A DNA stretch of 64,000 nucleotides from Paracoccaceae bacterium (GTDB lineage: Bacteria; Pseudomonadota; Alphaproteobacteria; Rhodobacterales; Rhodobacteraceae), in contig JAAEZA010000002.1 of NCBI GenBank assembly GCA_018223125.1, positions 62,001-126,000 on the forward strand. Direction: 5' to 3'. The notes below the pieces were generated by a model. It searched no databases, had not been told where the DNA came from, and saw nothing but the letters and a program-made list of their open reading frames with translations. Shown in pieces: positions 9,394 through 18,098 of the stretch; positions within the stretch are counted from its first letter, which is position 1; each line of letters begins with the position of its first letter. Both the position numbers and the translations under genes were made by a program.

Positions 9394-9410
9394 CTGACAA
9401 AATAAGTCAG
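9394..9410. promoter_or_regulatory. Iron-Rhodo-box-like operator (TGA-N9-TCA)
   Basis: CTGAC-AAAATAA-GTCAG is a perfect interrupted palindrome with the form TGA (9395-9397), nine bases, TCA (9407-9409). TGA-N9-TCA is the described iron-responsive box of Rhodobacterales/Rhizobiales (assigned to RirA in rhizobia and predicted for an Rrf2/IscR-type regulator in Rhodobacterales). It lies 77 bp upstream of the 48-codon ORF and about 215 bp upstream of hemP. Which regulator binds is not shown by the sequence. Confidence 0.75.
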
Positions 9411-9513
9411 GGAAGTCAACACAGGCATTTCTTTCTTTTTCGTGTGCAGTGCACGACACATGTTCCGCGCCGGATGCCTGATCCCCGATCTTTCAGAAAC
9501 CGGAAAAAAGACG

Positions 9514-9542
9514 TGTTCACAAAACCTTCAAGAAACTGACAA
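9514..9542 (+). promoter_or_regulatory. Pho-box-like direct repeats upstream of phnC
   Basis: Three 7-mers at an exact 11-bp period (TGTTCAC, CCTTCAA, CTGACAA, starting at 9514, 9525 and 9536) resemble the CTGTCAT-N4 direct repeats bound by PhoB. The core TCACAAAACCTTCA (9517-9530) recurs without mismatch in the phnF-phnG spacer at 14982-14995. Binding by PhoB is inferred. Confidence 0.5.
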
Positions 9543-9596
9543 CGTTGTGAATCATAACCCGCCTATTCCCCGCTCTGACAGAACATCGGGTGACAC

Positions 9597-10412
9597 ATGC
9601 TACTTCAGCTTTCAGGGCTAACCAAAAAATTCGCGAATTCCACAGCAGTTGATCAGGTCGATCTCTCCGTAGAACGCAGTCAGTTCATCGGCATTATCGG
9701 TGCATCAGGGGCGGGTAAATCTACCATGCTGCGAATGCTGAACCGGCTGAATGATCCCACCAGCGGCAAGATCCTGTTTCAGGGTCGCGAGATTTCCGCG
9801 CTGAAAGGTGCCGACAAACGGGCATGGCAATCCCAATGCGCCATGATCTTCCAGCAGTTCAATCTGGTGCCCCGTATGGATGTGGTCTCCAACGTGCTGC
9901 ACGGCACATTGAACCGGCGCAACACACTGGCCACGATGTTTAATATCTATCCCGAAAGTGACATCCACCATGCGATTGATATTCTTGAACGTCTGGGCAT
10001 TTCTGAGCACGCCGCCAAACGGGCGCAAGCCCTCTCGGGTGGACAGCAGCAGCGTGTGGCCATTGCTCGGGCCTTGATGCAAGACCCCGAGATCGTACTG
10101 GCAGACGAGCCGATCGCCTCGCTTGATCCGATGAACGCGCAGATCGTTATGGACAGCCTGCGTTCCATTCACGATCAGGATGGCAAACTGGTCATCTGCA
10201 ACCTGCACACCCTTGATACCGCGCGGCGCTATTGCGACCGTATCATCGGGATGCGCGCAGGCCGCGTGGTGTTTGACGGCACCGGCGATGAACTGACGCT
10301 GAGTGCGGCGCGCGACATCTATGGCGCGGACAGCACATTTAGCGAAGCAGCTACATCCACCAGCGTGGACGTGCTGGCTGATCACAAGATGCCCGAACTG
10401 GCCATCGCCTGA
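9597..10412 (+). CDS. phnC: Phosphonate ABC transporter ATPase PhnC
   Basis: A 271-aa ABC ATPase that energises phosphonate import with PhnD and PhnE. Walker [11 protein letters not shown] is at about residues 37-46, the signature [15 protein letters not shown] at about 149, and Walker [13 protein letters not shown] at about 170, followed by the H-loop LHTLD. The insert around [11 protein letters not shown] is typical of PhnC. It is the first gene of phnC-phnD-phnE-phnE. A terminator-like hairpin follows the stop, so PhnD may be partly uncoupled. Control is probably by phosphate (Pho-box-like repeats at 9514-9542). Confidence 0.95.
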   Translation: MLLQLSGLTKKFANSTAVDQVDLSVERSQFIGIIGASGAGKSTMLRMLNRLNDPTSGKILFQGREISALKGADKRAWQSQCAMIFQQFNLVPRMDVVSNVLHGTLNRRNTLATMFNIYPESDIHHAIDILERLGISEHAAKRAQALSGGQQQRVAIARALMQDPEIVLADEPIASLDPMNAQIVMDSLRSIHDQDGKLVICNLHTLDTARRYCDRIIGMRAGRVVFDGTGDELTLSAARDIYGADSTFSEAATSTSVDVLADHKMPELAIA

Positions 10413-10426
10413 CTTTTCAACCTATT

Positions 10427-10449
10427 CCCGCCAATACCGGCGGGTTTTT
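10427..10449 (+). terminator. Terminator-like hairpin between phnC and phnD
   Basis: CCCGCC (10427-10432) and GGCGGG (10439-10444) form a 6-bp GC stem with a 6-nt loop, followed directly by TTTTT (10445-10449). This is a classical intrinsic terminator shape inside the operon, probably partial. Confidence 0.65.
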
Positions 10450-10466
10450 CGACTGGAGAAAGACCA

Positions 10467-11369
10467 ATGAAAAAACTGATCGCAGCGATCCTTGCGACCT
10501 CTGCCCTGTGCGGTGCCGTACAGGCCCAAGAGATCACCGAATTCCGCATCGGCATTCTGGGCGGCGAAAACGCACAAGACCGTATGAACAGCTACCAGTG
10601 TCTGGCTGACAAAACCACCGAACTGCTGGGTGTGGAAACCAAGCTGTTCGCACCTGCCGATTACAACGGCGTTATTCAGGGCCTGCTGGGCGGCACCATC
10701 GACATGGCATGGCTTGGCGCTTCCGGCTATGCCAAAACTTACCTGTCCGATCCCGAAGCGGTTGAACCGGTACTGGTAAAATACAACGAAGACGGCGGTT
10801 ACGGCTATTTTTCTATCGGTTTTGCCCGCAAGGACAGCGGCATCACTTCGCTGCAAGACATGAAAGACAAGGTCTTCGGCTTTGGTGATCCGAACTCCAC
10901 TTCCGGCTTCCTGATCCCGTCCATCGAAATTCCGGAAGCCACCGGCGCTTCCATGGAATCCGGCGACTACTTCGGTGAAGTGAAGTTCACTGGCGGCCAC
11001 GAACAAACCATCGTTGCGGTTGCCAACGGCGACATCGACGCCGGTGTGACCTGGGCCGACGGTCTGGGCAACTGGGAAGACGGCTACAACTCCGGTGCGC
11101 TGCGCAAGGCCGTTGATGCGGGTCTCGTTGACATGAACGAGATGGTTCAGATCTGGAAGTCCAAAACCATCCCCGAAGGCCCGATCGTTCTGCGCAAGAC
11201 CCTGCCTGCCGACGTTAAAATCAAGATGACCGGTCTGGTTGGCTCTCTGCACGCAATGGACCCGGACTGTGCCTATGGCGTGGCCAATGGTGAAGCCAAA
11301 GCCTTCGCTCCGATCACCCACGATGCCTATGAAGTCATCATTAAAGCCCGCGAACTGAAATCCAATTAA
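10467..11369 (+). CDS. phnD: Phosphonate-binding periplasmic protein PhnD
   Basis: A 300-aa periplasmic substrate-binding protein with a signal peptide (MKKLIAAILATSALCGAVQAQ). Family features include the early FRIGILGGEN strand, the GGTIDMAWLGASGYA loop and the GDPNSTSGFLIP motif, which forms part of the ligand pocket that holds the phosphonate group in PhnD proteins. GHEQTIVAVANGDIDAG is the second conserved lobe. The protein delivers phosphonates to the PhnE permeases. It is preceded and followed by hairpins, suggesting that its mRNA is made or kept in excess, as is usual for binding proteins. Confidence 0.95.
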   Translation: MKKLIAAILATSALCGAVQAQEITEFRIGILGGENAQDRMNSYQCLADKTTELLGVETKLFAPADYNGVIQGLLGGTIDMAWLGASGYAKTYLSDPEAVEPVLVKYNEDGGYGYFSIGFARKDSGITSLQDMKDKVFGFGDPNSTSGFLIPSIEIPEATGASMESGDYFGEVKFTGGHEQTIVAVANGDIDAGVTWADGLGNWEDGYNSGALRKAVDAGLVDMNEMVQIWKSKTIPEGPIVLRKTLPADVKIKMTGLVGSLHAMDPDCAYGVANGEAKAFAPITHDAYEVIIKARELKSN

Positions 11370-11391
11370 AGAGATTTTCAAACCGCATCTG

Positions 11392-11431
11392 GCCGAGCTG
11401 AACGCCCCCCGTTCTGCTCGGTCAATTTTTT
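11392..11431 (+). terminator. Terminator-like hairpin after phnD
   Basis: GCCGAGC...GCTCGGT with an inner AAC...GTT pairing forms a long stem about 20 bases after the phnD stop, and a T-run (11426-11431) follows after CAA. The operon continues with phnE, so partial read-through is expected. Confidence 0.65.
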
Positions 11432-11452
11432 AGAACTCCCCAGGAAAACAGA

Positions 11453-12301
11453 ATGTCACCGAGCGCACTGGATACCCGTGCCAGTTATCTGGCCCAAACC
11501 CACCGAAAAAGACTCTATAGCGGCGTAATGCTGGTCCTTCTGGTGGCCATGCTTTGCGGCGGTTTCATGACCGCCGATGACCGGAATGCCGGTGGATTCT
11601 GGGACGGCTTGCCCCATGTGCTGGACTTCCCTGCCGAAGTTCTGGGAGAGGCCGCCCAGAAAATTACCCTGCTCCCTGCCCATCTGGTTAACTTTTTCCC
11701 GAGCCTTGTGGAAACCATCAATATCGCCGCTGCCGCCACATTGGCCGGCGCGATTGCAGCCGTTTTTCTGGCCCTGTTGTCCACCCGCGGTCTGGCCCGC
11801 TGGCCCCGTATGATTCCGGTATTCCGCCGGATGTCCGACATGATGCGGGCCATTCCTGAAATCGTCATCGCCCTTGTGCTGATCTTTATCCTTGGCGGCG
11901 GCCCGGTTCCTGCGATGATCGCCATTGCCTTCCACACGGTCGGCGCCCTTGGCAAACTGTTTTCCGAAGTCACCGAAAACGCCGATCTGAAACCGGTTGA
12001 AGGTCTTGGCTCTGTTGGCGCAAGCTGGATGCAGCGGATGTGGCTGGGCGTGATCCCGCAGGTTTCCCCGAACTTTATCAGCTACGCCCTGCTGCGGTTT
12101 GAAATCAACATCCGCGCCTCGGCCATTCTGGGTTTCGTTGGCGCCGGTGGCATTGGCTACGACCTGCGCAACGCGATCAGTTGGGGGCAGGGCAAATACG
12201 ACGAAGCCGCCGCAATCTTTATACTGTTGTTCCTTGCCATTGTCGCAGTGGACCAACTGTCCAGCCTTCTGCGCAACAAACTGGTGGGAGACACCAAATG
12301 A
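11453..12301 (+). CDS. phnE: Phosphonate ABC permease PhnE (first)
   Basis: A 282-aa inner-membrane permease. Hydrophobic segments are visible near residues 25-40, 85-105, 135-165, 205-230 and 250-270. The EAA-type cytoplasmic loop appears as GLGSVGASWMQRMWLGVIPQV, which contacts PhnC. The end GAGGIGYDLRNAISWG is typical of PhnE. The stop overlaps the next phnE start (ATGA, 12298-12301). Two adjacent phnE genes are common in C-P lyase loci of alphaproteobacteria. Confidence 0.94.
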   Translation: MSPSALDTRASYLAQTHRKRLYSGVMLVLLVAMLCGGFMTADDRNAGGFWDGLPHVLDFPAEVLGEAAQKITLLPAHLVNFFPSLVETINIAAAATLAGAIAAVFLALLSTRGLARWPRMIPVFRRMSDMMRAIPEIVIALVLIFILGGGPVPAMIAIAFHTVGALGKLFSEVTENADLKPVEGLGSVGASWMQRMWLGVIPQVSPNFISYALLRFEINIRASAILGFVGAGGIGYDLRNAISWGQGKYDEAAAIFILLFLAIVAVDQLSSLLRNKLVGDTK

Positions 12302-13623
12302 CCACTGCAACTTTGAAATCCGGAGCAGTCCGTCAGGTAAACGGCAAGAAGACCCTGTCCTTTGCTTTTCTCGGTGCTTTACTGGCTTATTTCGTTTATA
12401 TCTTCTTCACCTTTGATATCGCGAACCTTGGCCAGCGGGCCAGCCTTGAAAACGCGCGCACCCTGGTGGCAGACAGCTATTCCTACAAAACGCATATCAC
12501 CAAATCGAACCGTGGAGCAGGCACCCTTACAGCCTCAATTGAAGGCGAAAAGAAGGGCCGGTATCCTGAAGGTAGCTATCCCGACTGGGTCGAAAGCGAC
12601 GGCACAGACGCTTTCGTCACACTGGCTGATAACAGCGTAGTCGAACTCGCAGGAAAGGTCGTCTACTACGACGTTCCTGATTACGGCGCGATCAAAATCA
12701 CCACCCGCAACAGCGGGATCGACCTTGAATTGCCCACAGCCGACGTACCCGATTTCATCTCTGCCTCGCGCAACCGTGTTGCGATCACCGTTCCGGGCGG
12801 GCGGATTAACGTGACCAAAGCTAAAACCGAAATCTTCCGTTACTTCACGGGATGGGAGATGTTTTTCTTCACGCTCGACAGCCCGTTTTACGGTAAAAGC
12901 CCTGCCCAACTGGCCTATCTTGCCAGTTCGGCCCCGCGGATTGACCCGAATACCAGCAACCTTGCGTTAATGTGGGACGGGTTCTGGAACAACGCCATGT
13001 GGCGACATTCGGATGTGGCGTGGGCGATTGTGGAAACGATCCTGATGGCCTTCCTTGGAACAATCGGCGCGGCGCTGATCGCCCTGCCGCTGGCCTTCCT
13101 GTCCGCGCAGAACTTTACCAAAAATCTGGTGGCGCGGTTTTCCATGCGGCGGATCTTCGACTTCCTGCGCGGTGTGGACGGTCTGATCTGGACCATCATC
13201 CTGTCCCGTGCCTTAGGGCCGGGACCGCTTACCGGGGCGCTGGCAATGCTGCTGACGGACACAGGCACTTTCGGCAAGATGTTCTCTGAAACGCTGGAGA
13301 ACGTTGACGACAAACAGATCGAAGGTATCCGCTCTACCGGAGCAAAACCGATCCAGCGTTACCGCTTTGGCGTCATTCCCCAGATCACCCCGGTCTTCAT
13401 CAGTCAGGTGCTTTACAATCTGGAATCCAACACCCGCAGCGCCACCATCATCGGTGCGATCGTGGGGGGCGGTATCGGGCTGTTGCTGACACAGGCGATC
13501 ATCACCGGCAAGGACTGGGAAGAGGTTTCCTATTACATCGTCCTGATCGTTCTGATGGTAATGATGATGGACTCCCTGTCAGGCTGGCTGCGCAGCAAGC
13601 TGATCGGCAATAAAGACTCTTGA
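12298..13623 (+). CDS. phnE: Phosphonate ABC permease PhnE (second, long form)
   Basis: A 441-aa permease, longer than the first because of about 150 extra residues between the first membrane helix (about 25-41) and the permease core. The extra region carries predicted beta-type periplasmic sequence ([26 protein letters not shown]-like segments). The core has the EAA loop ([21 protein letters not shown]) and GGGIGLLL near the end. It presumably pairs with the first PhnE as a heterodimer. The ATG at 12298 overlaps the upstream stop and gives the best start. Confidence 0.93.
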   Translation: MTTATLKSGAVRQVNGKKTLSFAFLGALLAYFVYIFFTFDIANLGQRASLENARTLVADSYSYKTHITKSNRGAGTLTASIEGEKKGRYPEGSYPDWVESDGTDAFVTLADNSVVELAGKVVYYDVPDYGAIKITTRNSGIDLELPTADVPDFISASRNRVAITVPGGRINVTKAKTEIFRYFTGWEMFFFTLDSPFYGKSPAQLAYLASSAPRIDPNTSNLALMWDGFWNNAMWRHSDVAWAIVETILMAFLGTIGAALIALPLAFLSAQNFTKNLVARFSMRRIFDFLRGVDGLIWTIILSRALGPGPLTGALAMLLTDTGTFGKMFSETLENVDDKQIEGIRSTGAKPIQRYRFGVIPQITPVFISQVLYNLESNTRSATIIGAIVGGGIGLLLTQAIITGKDWEEVSYYIVLIVLMVMMMDSLSGWLRSKLIGNKDS

Positions 13624-13655
13624 AGTCAATAAAACAAGGCCCGAAAGACTCTATA

Positions 13656-14276
13656 ATGGCAAGACTAAATCAGAGCGAAGCTTTCGTTCACCCCGAGTGT
13701 GAAGTGTCTCACTCGACACTCGGGGCCTATACCGAACTGGGGCGTGGCACCCGTATGCTGAACACGGATTTCGGGGATTATTCCTATACGGACCGCTATG
13801 CGGATGTGGCCAATGCTACGGTCGGGAAGTTTGCGAATATCGCCGCCTTTGCGCGGATCGGGCCGACCGCCCATCCGATGGAACTGGCTTCGATGCACCA
13901 CATGCTTTACCGCTCTGACGATTACTGGAACGAGACATCCCGCTGGGATGATTTCTTTGAAAAGCGTGCGTCACGGCGGGTACATCTGGGTCATGACACA
14001 TGGATCGGTGCGCAGGCGATTGTCATGCCCGAAGTGACCATTGGCACCGGCGCCGTTGTGGCAGCGGGGGCCGTGGTGACGAAAGATGTGGCCCCCTATA
14101 TGATCGTGGCAGGCGTGCCCGCTGTTCTCCTGCGCGCGCGCTTCTGCGAGGCGGTGGCCGAAAGGATGATGGCGCTGGCGTGGTGGGACTGGGACCACGA
14201 GACCCTCAGAGACGCACTGGAAGATTTTCGTGCCCTGCCTGCCGAGGCATTTCTGGAAAAATACGAAGCCGCCTAA
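13656..14276 (+). CDS. Hexapeptide-repeat acetyltransferase of phosphonate loci
   Basis: A 206-aa left-handed beta-helix transferase. Hexapeptide repeats are seen in [18 protein letters not shown] and in [30 protein letters not shown], followed by the standard PAVLLRARF-type end. It matches the 'phosphonate metabolism, transferase hexapeptide repeat' family; the acceptor is unknown, an aminophosphonate or pathway metabolite being likely. The ATG at 13656 is used; a TTG at 13620 overlapping the phnE stop is possible but adds a tail without homology-like features. The gene runs convergently into phnF with a 4-bp overlap of the ends. Confidence 0.88.
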   Translation: MARLNQSEAFVHPECEVSHSTLGAYTELGRGTRMLNTDFGDYSYTDRYADVANATVGKFANIAAFARIGPTAHPMELASMHHMLYRSDDYWNETSRWDDFFEKRASRRVHLGHDTWIGAQAIVMPEVTIGTGAVVAAGAVVTKDVAPYMIVAGVPAVLLRARFCEAVAERMMALAWWDWDHETLRDALEDFRALPAEAFLEKYEAA

Positions 14277-14980
14277 CCGTCGATGGTCAGCTCTATATGG
14301 TTGCCCGAAAACCACGTGCGCCCGTATTCGACCGGCTGTCCGTCCATATCCACATCCACGTTGGTGCTACGCAACAGGGCAGCACCCGCCTGAAGGTTCA
14401 GCAAACTGGCCGAGGTCGCATTGGCATTCACAGCCGCCAGCCGCGTTGCCTGACGGGTATAGTCCTGCACACCACAAGCGGCAAAGGCTGCCGTGATGGA
14501 ATTCAACGTTTTCAACTGTGCAAGCAGGTCAGGAAACCGCGCTGCCGGAAAGACGGAAATGAAATGGGCCACCGGCGTTTCATCCACACGCGCCAGCCCT
14601 TCGACCACATGGACCTGCACACCCTTGCGTTTGTTCAGCGCGCGGGCCTCTTCCGCATCTGCTGGGCGCGTTGTCATAGACAGGAACTCTTTTGATCCCT
14701 GATGCCCCGCCTCCGCCACAGACTGGTGAAAGCGCACGCGTTTGCCTACGGAATAGCGCACCGGATCAGAGGCAACGAAGGCACCGGCACCGCGCCGCGT
14801 GTAAACCAGCCCCTGTTCCACAAGGGCGGAAATGGCGTGTCGCACCGTGTGCCGGTTCACCCCGAAACGCGCGGCATAGGCGGCTTCCGTCGGCAGCTTT
14901 TCTCCTGCCTTATGATGCCCCTTGGCAATATCGCGGGTAATCCTTTCGGCAATTTCCTTCCAGACCGGCTGTTTTTTCAC
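14273..14980 (-). CDS. phnF: GntR/HutC-family repressor PhnF
   Basis: A 235-aa regulator with an N-terminal GntR winged helix ([20 protein letters not shown], about residues 35-55, then [14 protein letters not shown]) and a C-terminal UTRA ligand domain. PhnF proteins repress phosphonate genes until a ligand binds. The start is a GTG at 14980 with an AAGG ribosome site 9 bases upstream. It diverges from phnG across about 100 bp that contain repeated TTGTCTAG elements, its likely operators, plus the Pho-box-like core. Confidence 0.92.
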   Translation of the reverse strand: MKKQPVWKEIAERITRDIAKGHHKAGEKLPTEAAYAARFGVNRHTVRHAISALVEQGLVYTRRGAGAFVASDPVRYSVGKRVRFHQSVAEAGHQGSKEFLSMTTRPADAEEARALNKRKGVQVHVVEGLARVDETPVAHFISVFPAARFPDLLAQLKTLNSITAAFAACGVQDYTRQATRLAAVNANATSASLLNLQAGAALLRSTNVDVDMDGQPVEYGRTWFSGNHIELTIDG

Positions 14981-14997
14981 GTCACAAAACCTTCACA
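14980..14997. promoter_or_regulatory. Pho-box-like repeats between phnF and phnG
   Basis: CGTCACA and CTTCACA are spaced 11 bp apart. The TCACAAAACCTTCA core (14982-14995) is identical to that upstream of phnC. On the minus strand the same bases hold the phnF ribosome site, so part of the match could be incidental. Confidence 0.4.
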
Positions 14998-15033
14998 AAA
15001 TTCATCTGGCAAGCGCGCCAGAATCGCGCTACC

Positions 15034-15080
15034 ACTTGTCTAGTTGTATAGTATAGTAGACACATCGGGAACTTGTCTAG
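15034..15080. promoter_or_regulatory. Candidate PhnF operators
   Basis: ACTTGTCTAG occurs twice (15034-15043 and 15071-15080); the second copy abuts the phnG ATG. The first copy is followed by TTGTATAG (15044-15051) and by TAGACA (15057-15062), the inverse of TGTCTA (15037-15042). The shape suits a GntR/HutC dimer and overlaps the expected phnG promoter, which would give repression. Confidence 0.6.
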
Positions 15081-15524
15081 ATGGATGACCAAACGAAACG
15101 CAAAAACCGGATGGGGTTACTGGCAAAATCAGCGCCACAGACCGTGAAAAGGCTCTGTGAGACCTTATGTGCGAGCCACAGCTTCGAATGGCTGCGCCAG
15201 CCGGAAACGGGCGGTGTCATGGTGCGCGGCCGCACAGGTGGCACCGGCTCTGCCTTTAATATGGGAGAGGTCACCGTGACCCGTTGTTCGCTCCGGCTGG
15301 ACGAAGGCACCGTCGGTCACGGCTATGTGCAGGGGCGCGACAAGACCCACGCCACACAGGCTGCGCTTGTGGACGCTCTGATGCAGACACCCGCAGCTGA
15401 CCGGATCGAGACAGAGATCCTGCAACCCCTGCGCGAGACCCGTGTAAGGCAACAGGCCGCCATTCAGGCCCGCGCAAATGCCACCAAAGTGGATTTCTTC
15501 ACAATGGTCAGAGGAGACGACTGA
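15081..15524 (+). CDS. phnG: C-P lyase core subunit PhnG
   Basis: A 147-aa protein (E. coli PhnG is 150 aa). PhnG, PhnH, PhnI and PhnJ form the membrane-free C-P lyase core complex, in which PhnG and PhnI help exchange the adenine of ATP for phosphonate. Family blocks seen are LLAKSAP near the start, PETGGVMVRGRTGGTGSAFNMGEVTVTRCSL and GHGYVQGRDKTHA. The ATG at 15081 has GGGA 10 bases upstream; an in-frame ATG at 15111 is an alternative. The stop shares a base with the phnH start. Confidence 0.95.
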   Translation: MDDQTKRKNRMGLLAKSAPQTVKRLCETLCASHSFEWLRQPETGGVMVRGRTGGTGSAFNMGEVTVTRCSLRLDEGTVGHGYVQGRDKTHATQAALVDALMQTPAADRIETEILQPLRETRVRQQAAIQARANATKVDFFTMVRGDD

Positions 15525-16102
15525 TGGAGCTTACAGCCCTGTCCGGCGGATTTGAAAACACCGCCCATCAATCCGCCACTGCCTTTCGCGCGATCATGAA
15601 CGTGATGGCCCGCCCTGGCGTGATCGAAACCGTCACCGGCGCGGTGCCGCCGAAGGGTCTGTCCACAGCGGCGGGCAGCCTGCTGCTGACCCTGTGCGAT
15701 CCGGAAACAGGTGTGCATCTGGCCGGGGAACTCGACTCGGAACCGGTCCGCGACTGGCTGACGTTTCATACCGGAGCCCCGATTGTGGCCGCGCCGCAGG
15801 CGGATTTTGCCCTTGGCGCGTGGGACGATCTTTTGCCCCTGACACAATATGCCATCGGCACGGATCAATACCCCGACCGCTCTGCCACGCTGATAGTCGA
15901 ACTGCCGGCACTGACGCAATCGGGCGTTACCCTGACCGGCCCCGGCATCAGGGACAGCGCACAACTGTCGCTGCCCGCGCTGGAGCCATTCCGCTTGAAC
16001 GCAGCACTCTTCCCGCTGGGGTGTGATTTCTTCTTCACCGCCGGCGATAAAATCGCCGCCCTTCCCCGCACCACAAAACCGGAGCCGACCCCATGTATGT
16101 AG
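15524..16102 (+). CDS. phnH: C-P lyase core subunit PhnH
   Basis: A 192-aa protein (E. coli PhnH is 194 aa) that dimerises within the PhnGHIJ core. Typical blocks are GGFENTAHQSATAFRAIMN and MARPGVIETV at the N-terminus, GSLLLTLCDPETGVHL in the middle, and GPGIRDSAQLSL followed by NAALFPLGCDFFF near the end. Its start overlaps phnG by one base and its end overlaps phnI by 10 bp, so translation is coupled. Confidence 0.95.
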   Translation: MELTALSGGFENTAHQSATAFRAIMNVMARPGVIETVTGAVPPKGLSTAAGSLLLTLCDPETGVHLAGELDSEPVRDWLTFHTGAPIVAAPQADFALGAWDDLLPLTQYAIGTDQYPDRSATLIVELPALTQSGVTLTGPGIRDSAQLSLPALEPFRLNAALFPLGCDFFFTAGDKIAALPRTTKPEPTPCM

Positions 16103-17196
16103 CTGTAAAAGGTGGTGAAAAAGCCATTGATGCCGCCCATGACTGGCTGGGCGAAGTACGCCGTGGTGATCCTGATATTGCGGAACTGTCGCTGGCGCAG
16201 ATCCGCGAACAGATGACACTGGCGGTGGATCGGGTCATGTCCGAAGGGTCTTTATTCGATCCTGATCTGGCTGCATTGGCGATCAAACAGTCCCGTGGTG
16301 ACCTGATCGAAGCGATCTTCCTGATCCGCGCCTATCGTACTACGCTGCCCCGTTTCGGGGCCTCCCATCCGGTTGAGACTGACACCATGCAATGCCAGCG
16401 CCGGATTTCGGCCACCTTCAAGGATGTACCGGGGGGGCAGATCCTCGGGCCGACATTCGATTACACCCACCGCCTGCTGGATTTCAAACTGGCTGCCGAA
16501 GGGAACGCGCCGGATACGTCAACACAGGACGCCCCTGATCTGGCCGCTGAACGCAAACCCCATGTGATGGAGTTTCTGAACAAGGACGGTTTGATTGAAA
16601 GCGCCGAGGCGACAGATGAAACCCCGCCAGACCTGACGCGCGAACCGCTGGAACTGCCCGCGAACCGCGCGTTGCGCCTGCAAAACCTGACCCGCGCGGA
16701 TGAAGGTTTCCTGCTGGGGCTCGCCTATTCCACCCAGCGCGGATATGCCCGCAACCACGCTTTCGTGGGCGAATTGCGCATCGGAAAAGTGGCGGTTGAA
16801 ATGGACATCCCCGAACTGGGGTTTTCCATCGAGATCGGGGAGATGACGGTGACGGAATGCGAAACCGTAAACCAGTTCAAAGGCTCCAAAACAGAGCCGC
16901 CCCAGTTTACACGGGGCTACGGGCTGGTGTTCGGTCAATGCGAACGCAAGGCGATTTCCATGGCGCTGGTCGACCGTGCCCTGCGCTGGAAGGAACTGGG
17001 CGAGGATTTCGCCGGTGCCCCCGCGCAGGACGAGGAATTCGTGCTCAGCCATTCCGACAATATTCAGGCCACCGGATTTCTGGAGCATATCAAACTGCCC
17101 CATTACGTGGATTTCCAATCCGAACTGGAACTGATCCGATCCATCCGCACCGCGGCTACAGCAGCGCTGGCTGAAACCAAAATTGCGGCGGAATAA
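16093..17196 (+). CDS. phnI: C-P lyase core subunit PhnI
   Basis: A 367-aa protein (E. coli PhnI is 354 aa). PhnI has nucleosidase activity and, with PhnG, PhnH and PhnL, forms ribose-1-phosphonate 5-triphosphate. Family blocks include MYVAVKGGEKAIDAAH at the N-terminus, the RAYRTTLPRFG segment, FLLGLAYSTQRGYARNHAFVGELR, and SHSDNIQATGFLEHIKLPHYVDFQSEL at the C-terminus. It overlaps phnH by 10 bp. Confidence 0.96.
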   Translation: MYVAVKGGEKAIDAAHDWLGEVRRGDPDIAELSLAQIREQMTLAVDRVMSEGSLFDPDLAALAIKQSRGDLIEAIFLIRAYRTTLPRFGASHPVETDTMQCQRRISATFKDVPGGQILGPTFDYTHRLLDFKLAAEGNAPDTSTQDAPDLAAERKPHVMEFLNKDGLIESAEATDETPPDLTREPLELPANRALRLQNLTRADEGFLLGLAYSTQRGYARNHAFVGELRIGKVAVEMDIPELGFSIEIGEMTVTECETVNQFKGSKTEPPQFTRGYGLVFGQCERKAISMALVDRALRWKELGEDFAGAPAQDEEFVLSHSDNIQATGFLEHIKLPHYVDFQSELELIRSIRTAATAALAETKIAAE

Positions 17197-17228
17197 CCAT
17201 GACCTGCCAAGACACAAGGACCAGTGAC

Positions 17229-18098
17229 ATGAGCGATTACAATTTCGCCTATCTGGACGAACAGACCAAACGCATGATCCGCCGCGCCATCCTCAAGGGG
17301 TTGGCGATACCGGGCTATCAGGTGCCCTTTGCCAGCCGCGAAATGCCGATGCCCTATGGCTGGGGCACTGGCGGCGTGCAAGTGACAGCCGCCTGTCTGA
17401 CGCCGGATGATACGTTGAAGGTGATCGACCAGGGCGCGGATGATACGACCAACGCGGTGTCGATCCGGCGCTTCTTTGAAAAAACCGCCGCGGTCGGTGT
17501 CACGCAGGCCACGTCTGTGGCAACCGTGATCCAGACCCGTCACCGCATTCCCGAAGAACCGCTGAACGAGGATCAGATCCTTGTCTATCAGGTGCCGATC
17601 CCCGAACCGCTGCGCTTTCTGGAACCCCGCGAAACCGAAACCCGCAAGATGCACGCGCTGGAAGAATACGGGCTAATGCACGTAAAACTGTTCGAGGATA
17701 TTTCCCAACACGGGCAGATCGCCACCGCCTATGCCTATCCGGTGAAGGTAGAGGGGCGCTATGTGATGGACCCTTCCCCGATCCCGCGCTTTGACAACCC
17801 CAAGATGGAAATGTCCGCGATCCAGCTGTTTGGCGCGGGGCGCGAACAGCGCATCTATGCAATCCCCCCCTATACGCAAGTGGTCAGCCTTGATTTTGAC
17901 GACTACCCGTTCGAGGCCAGCAAGGCGGATGGTGCCTGTGCGCTTTGCGGGGCGGATCACACCTATCTGGACGAAGTCATCGTGGATGATGACGGCGGGC
18001 GGATGTTCGTCTGTTCGGACACGGATTACTGCGAAAGCCGCCGGCAGGCGGGTCACATCGGGGAACAAGGCACCCCTTACGGAAAGGATGCGGCATGA
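17229..18098 (+). CDS. phnJ: C-P lyase catalytic subunit PhnJ (radical SAM)
   Basis: A 289-aa alpha-D-ribose 1-methylphosphonate 5-phosphate C-P lyase. The diagnostic CX2CX21CX5C cysteines are all present (Cys237, 240, 262 and 268 from this start); they hold the 4Fe-4S cluster and supply the thiyl residue. The numbering is four below the E. coli protein at every Cys, which supports the start at 17229 (AAGGA 9 bases upstream) over an in-frame ATG at 17199. The block YGWGTGGVQVTAACL is also conserved. It overlaps phnK by 4 bp. Confidence 0.97.
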   Translation: MSDYNFAYLDEQTKRMIRRAILKGLAIPGYQVPFASREMPMPYGWGTGGVQVTAACLTPDDTLKVIDQGADDTTNAVSIRRFFEKTAAVGVTQATSVATVIQTRHRIPEEPLNEDQILVYQVPIPEPLRFLEPRETETRKMHALEEYGLMHVKLFEDISQHGQIATAYAYPVKVEGRYVMDPSPIPRFDNPKMEMSAIQLFGAGREQRIYAIPPYTQVVSLDFDDYPFEASKADGACALCGADHTYLDEVIVDDDGGRMFVCSDTDYCESRRQAGHIGEQGTPYGKDAA

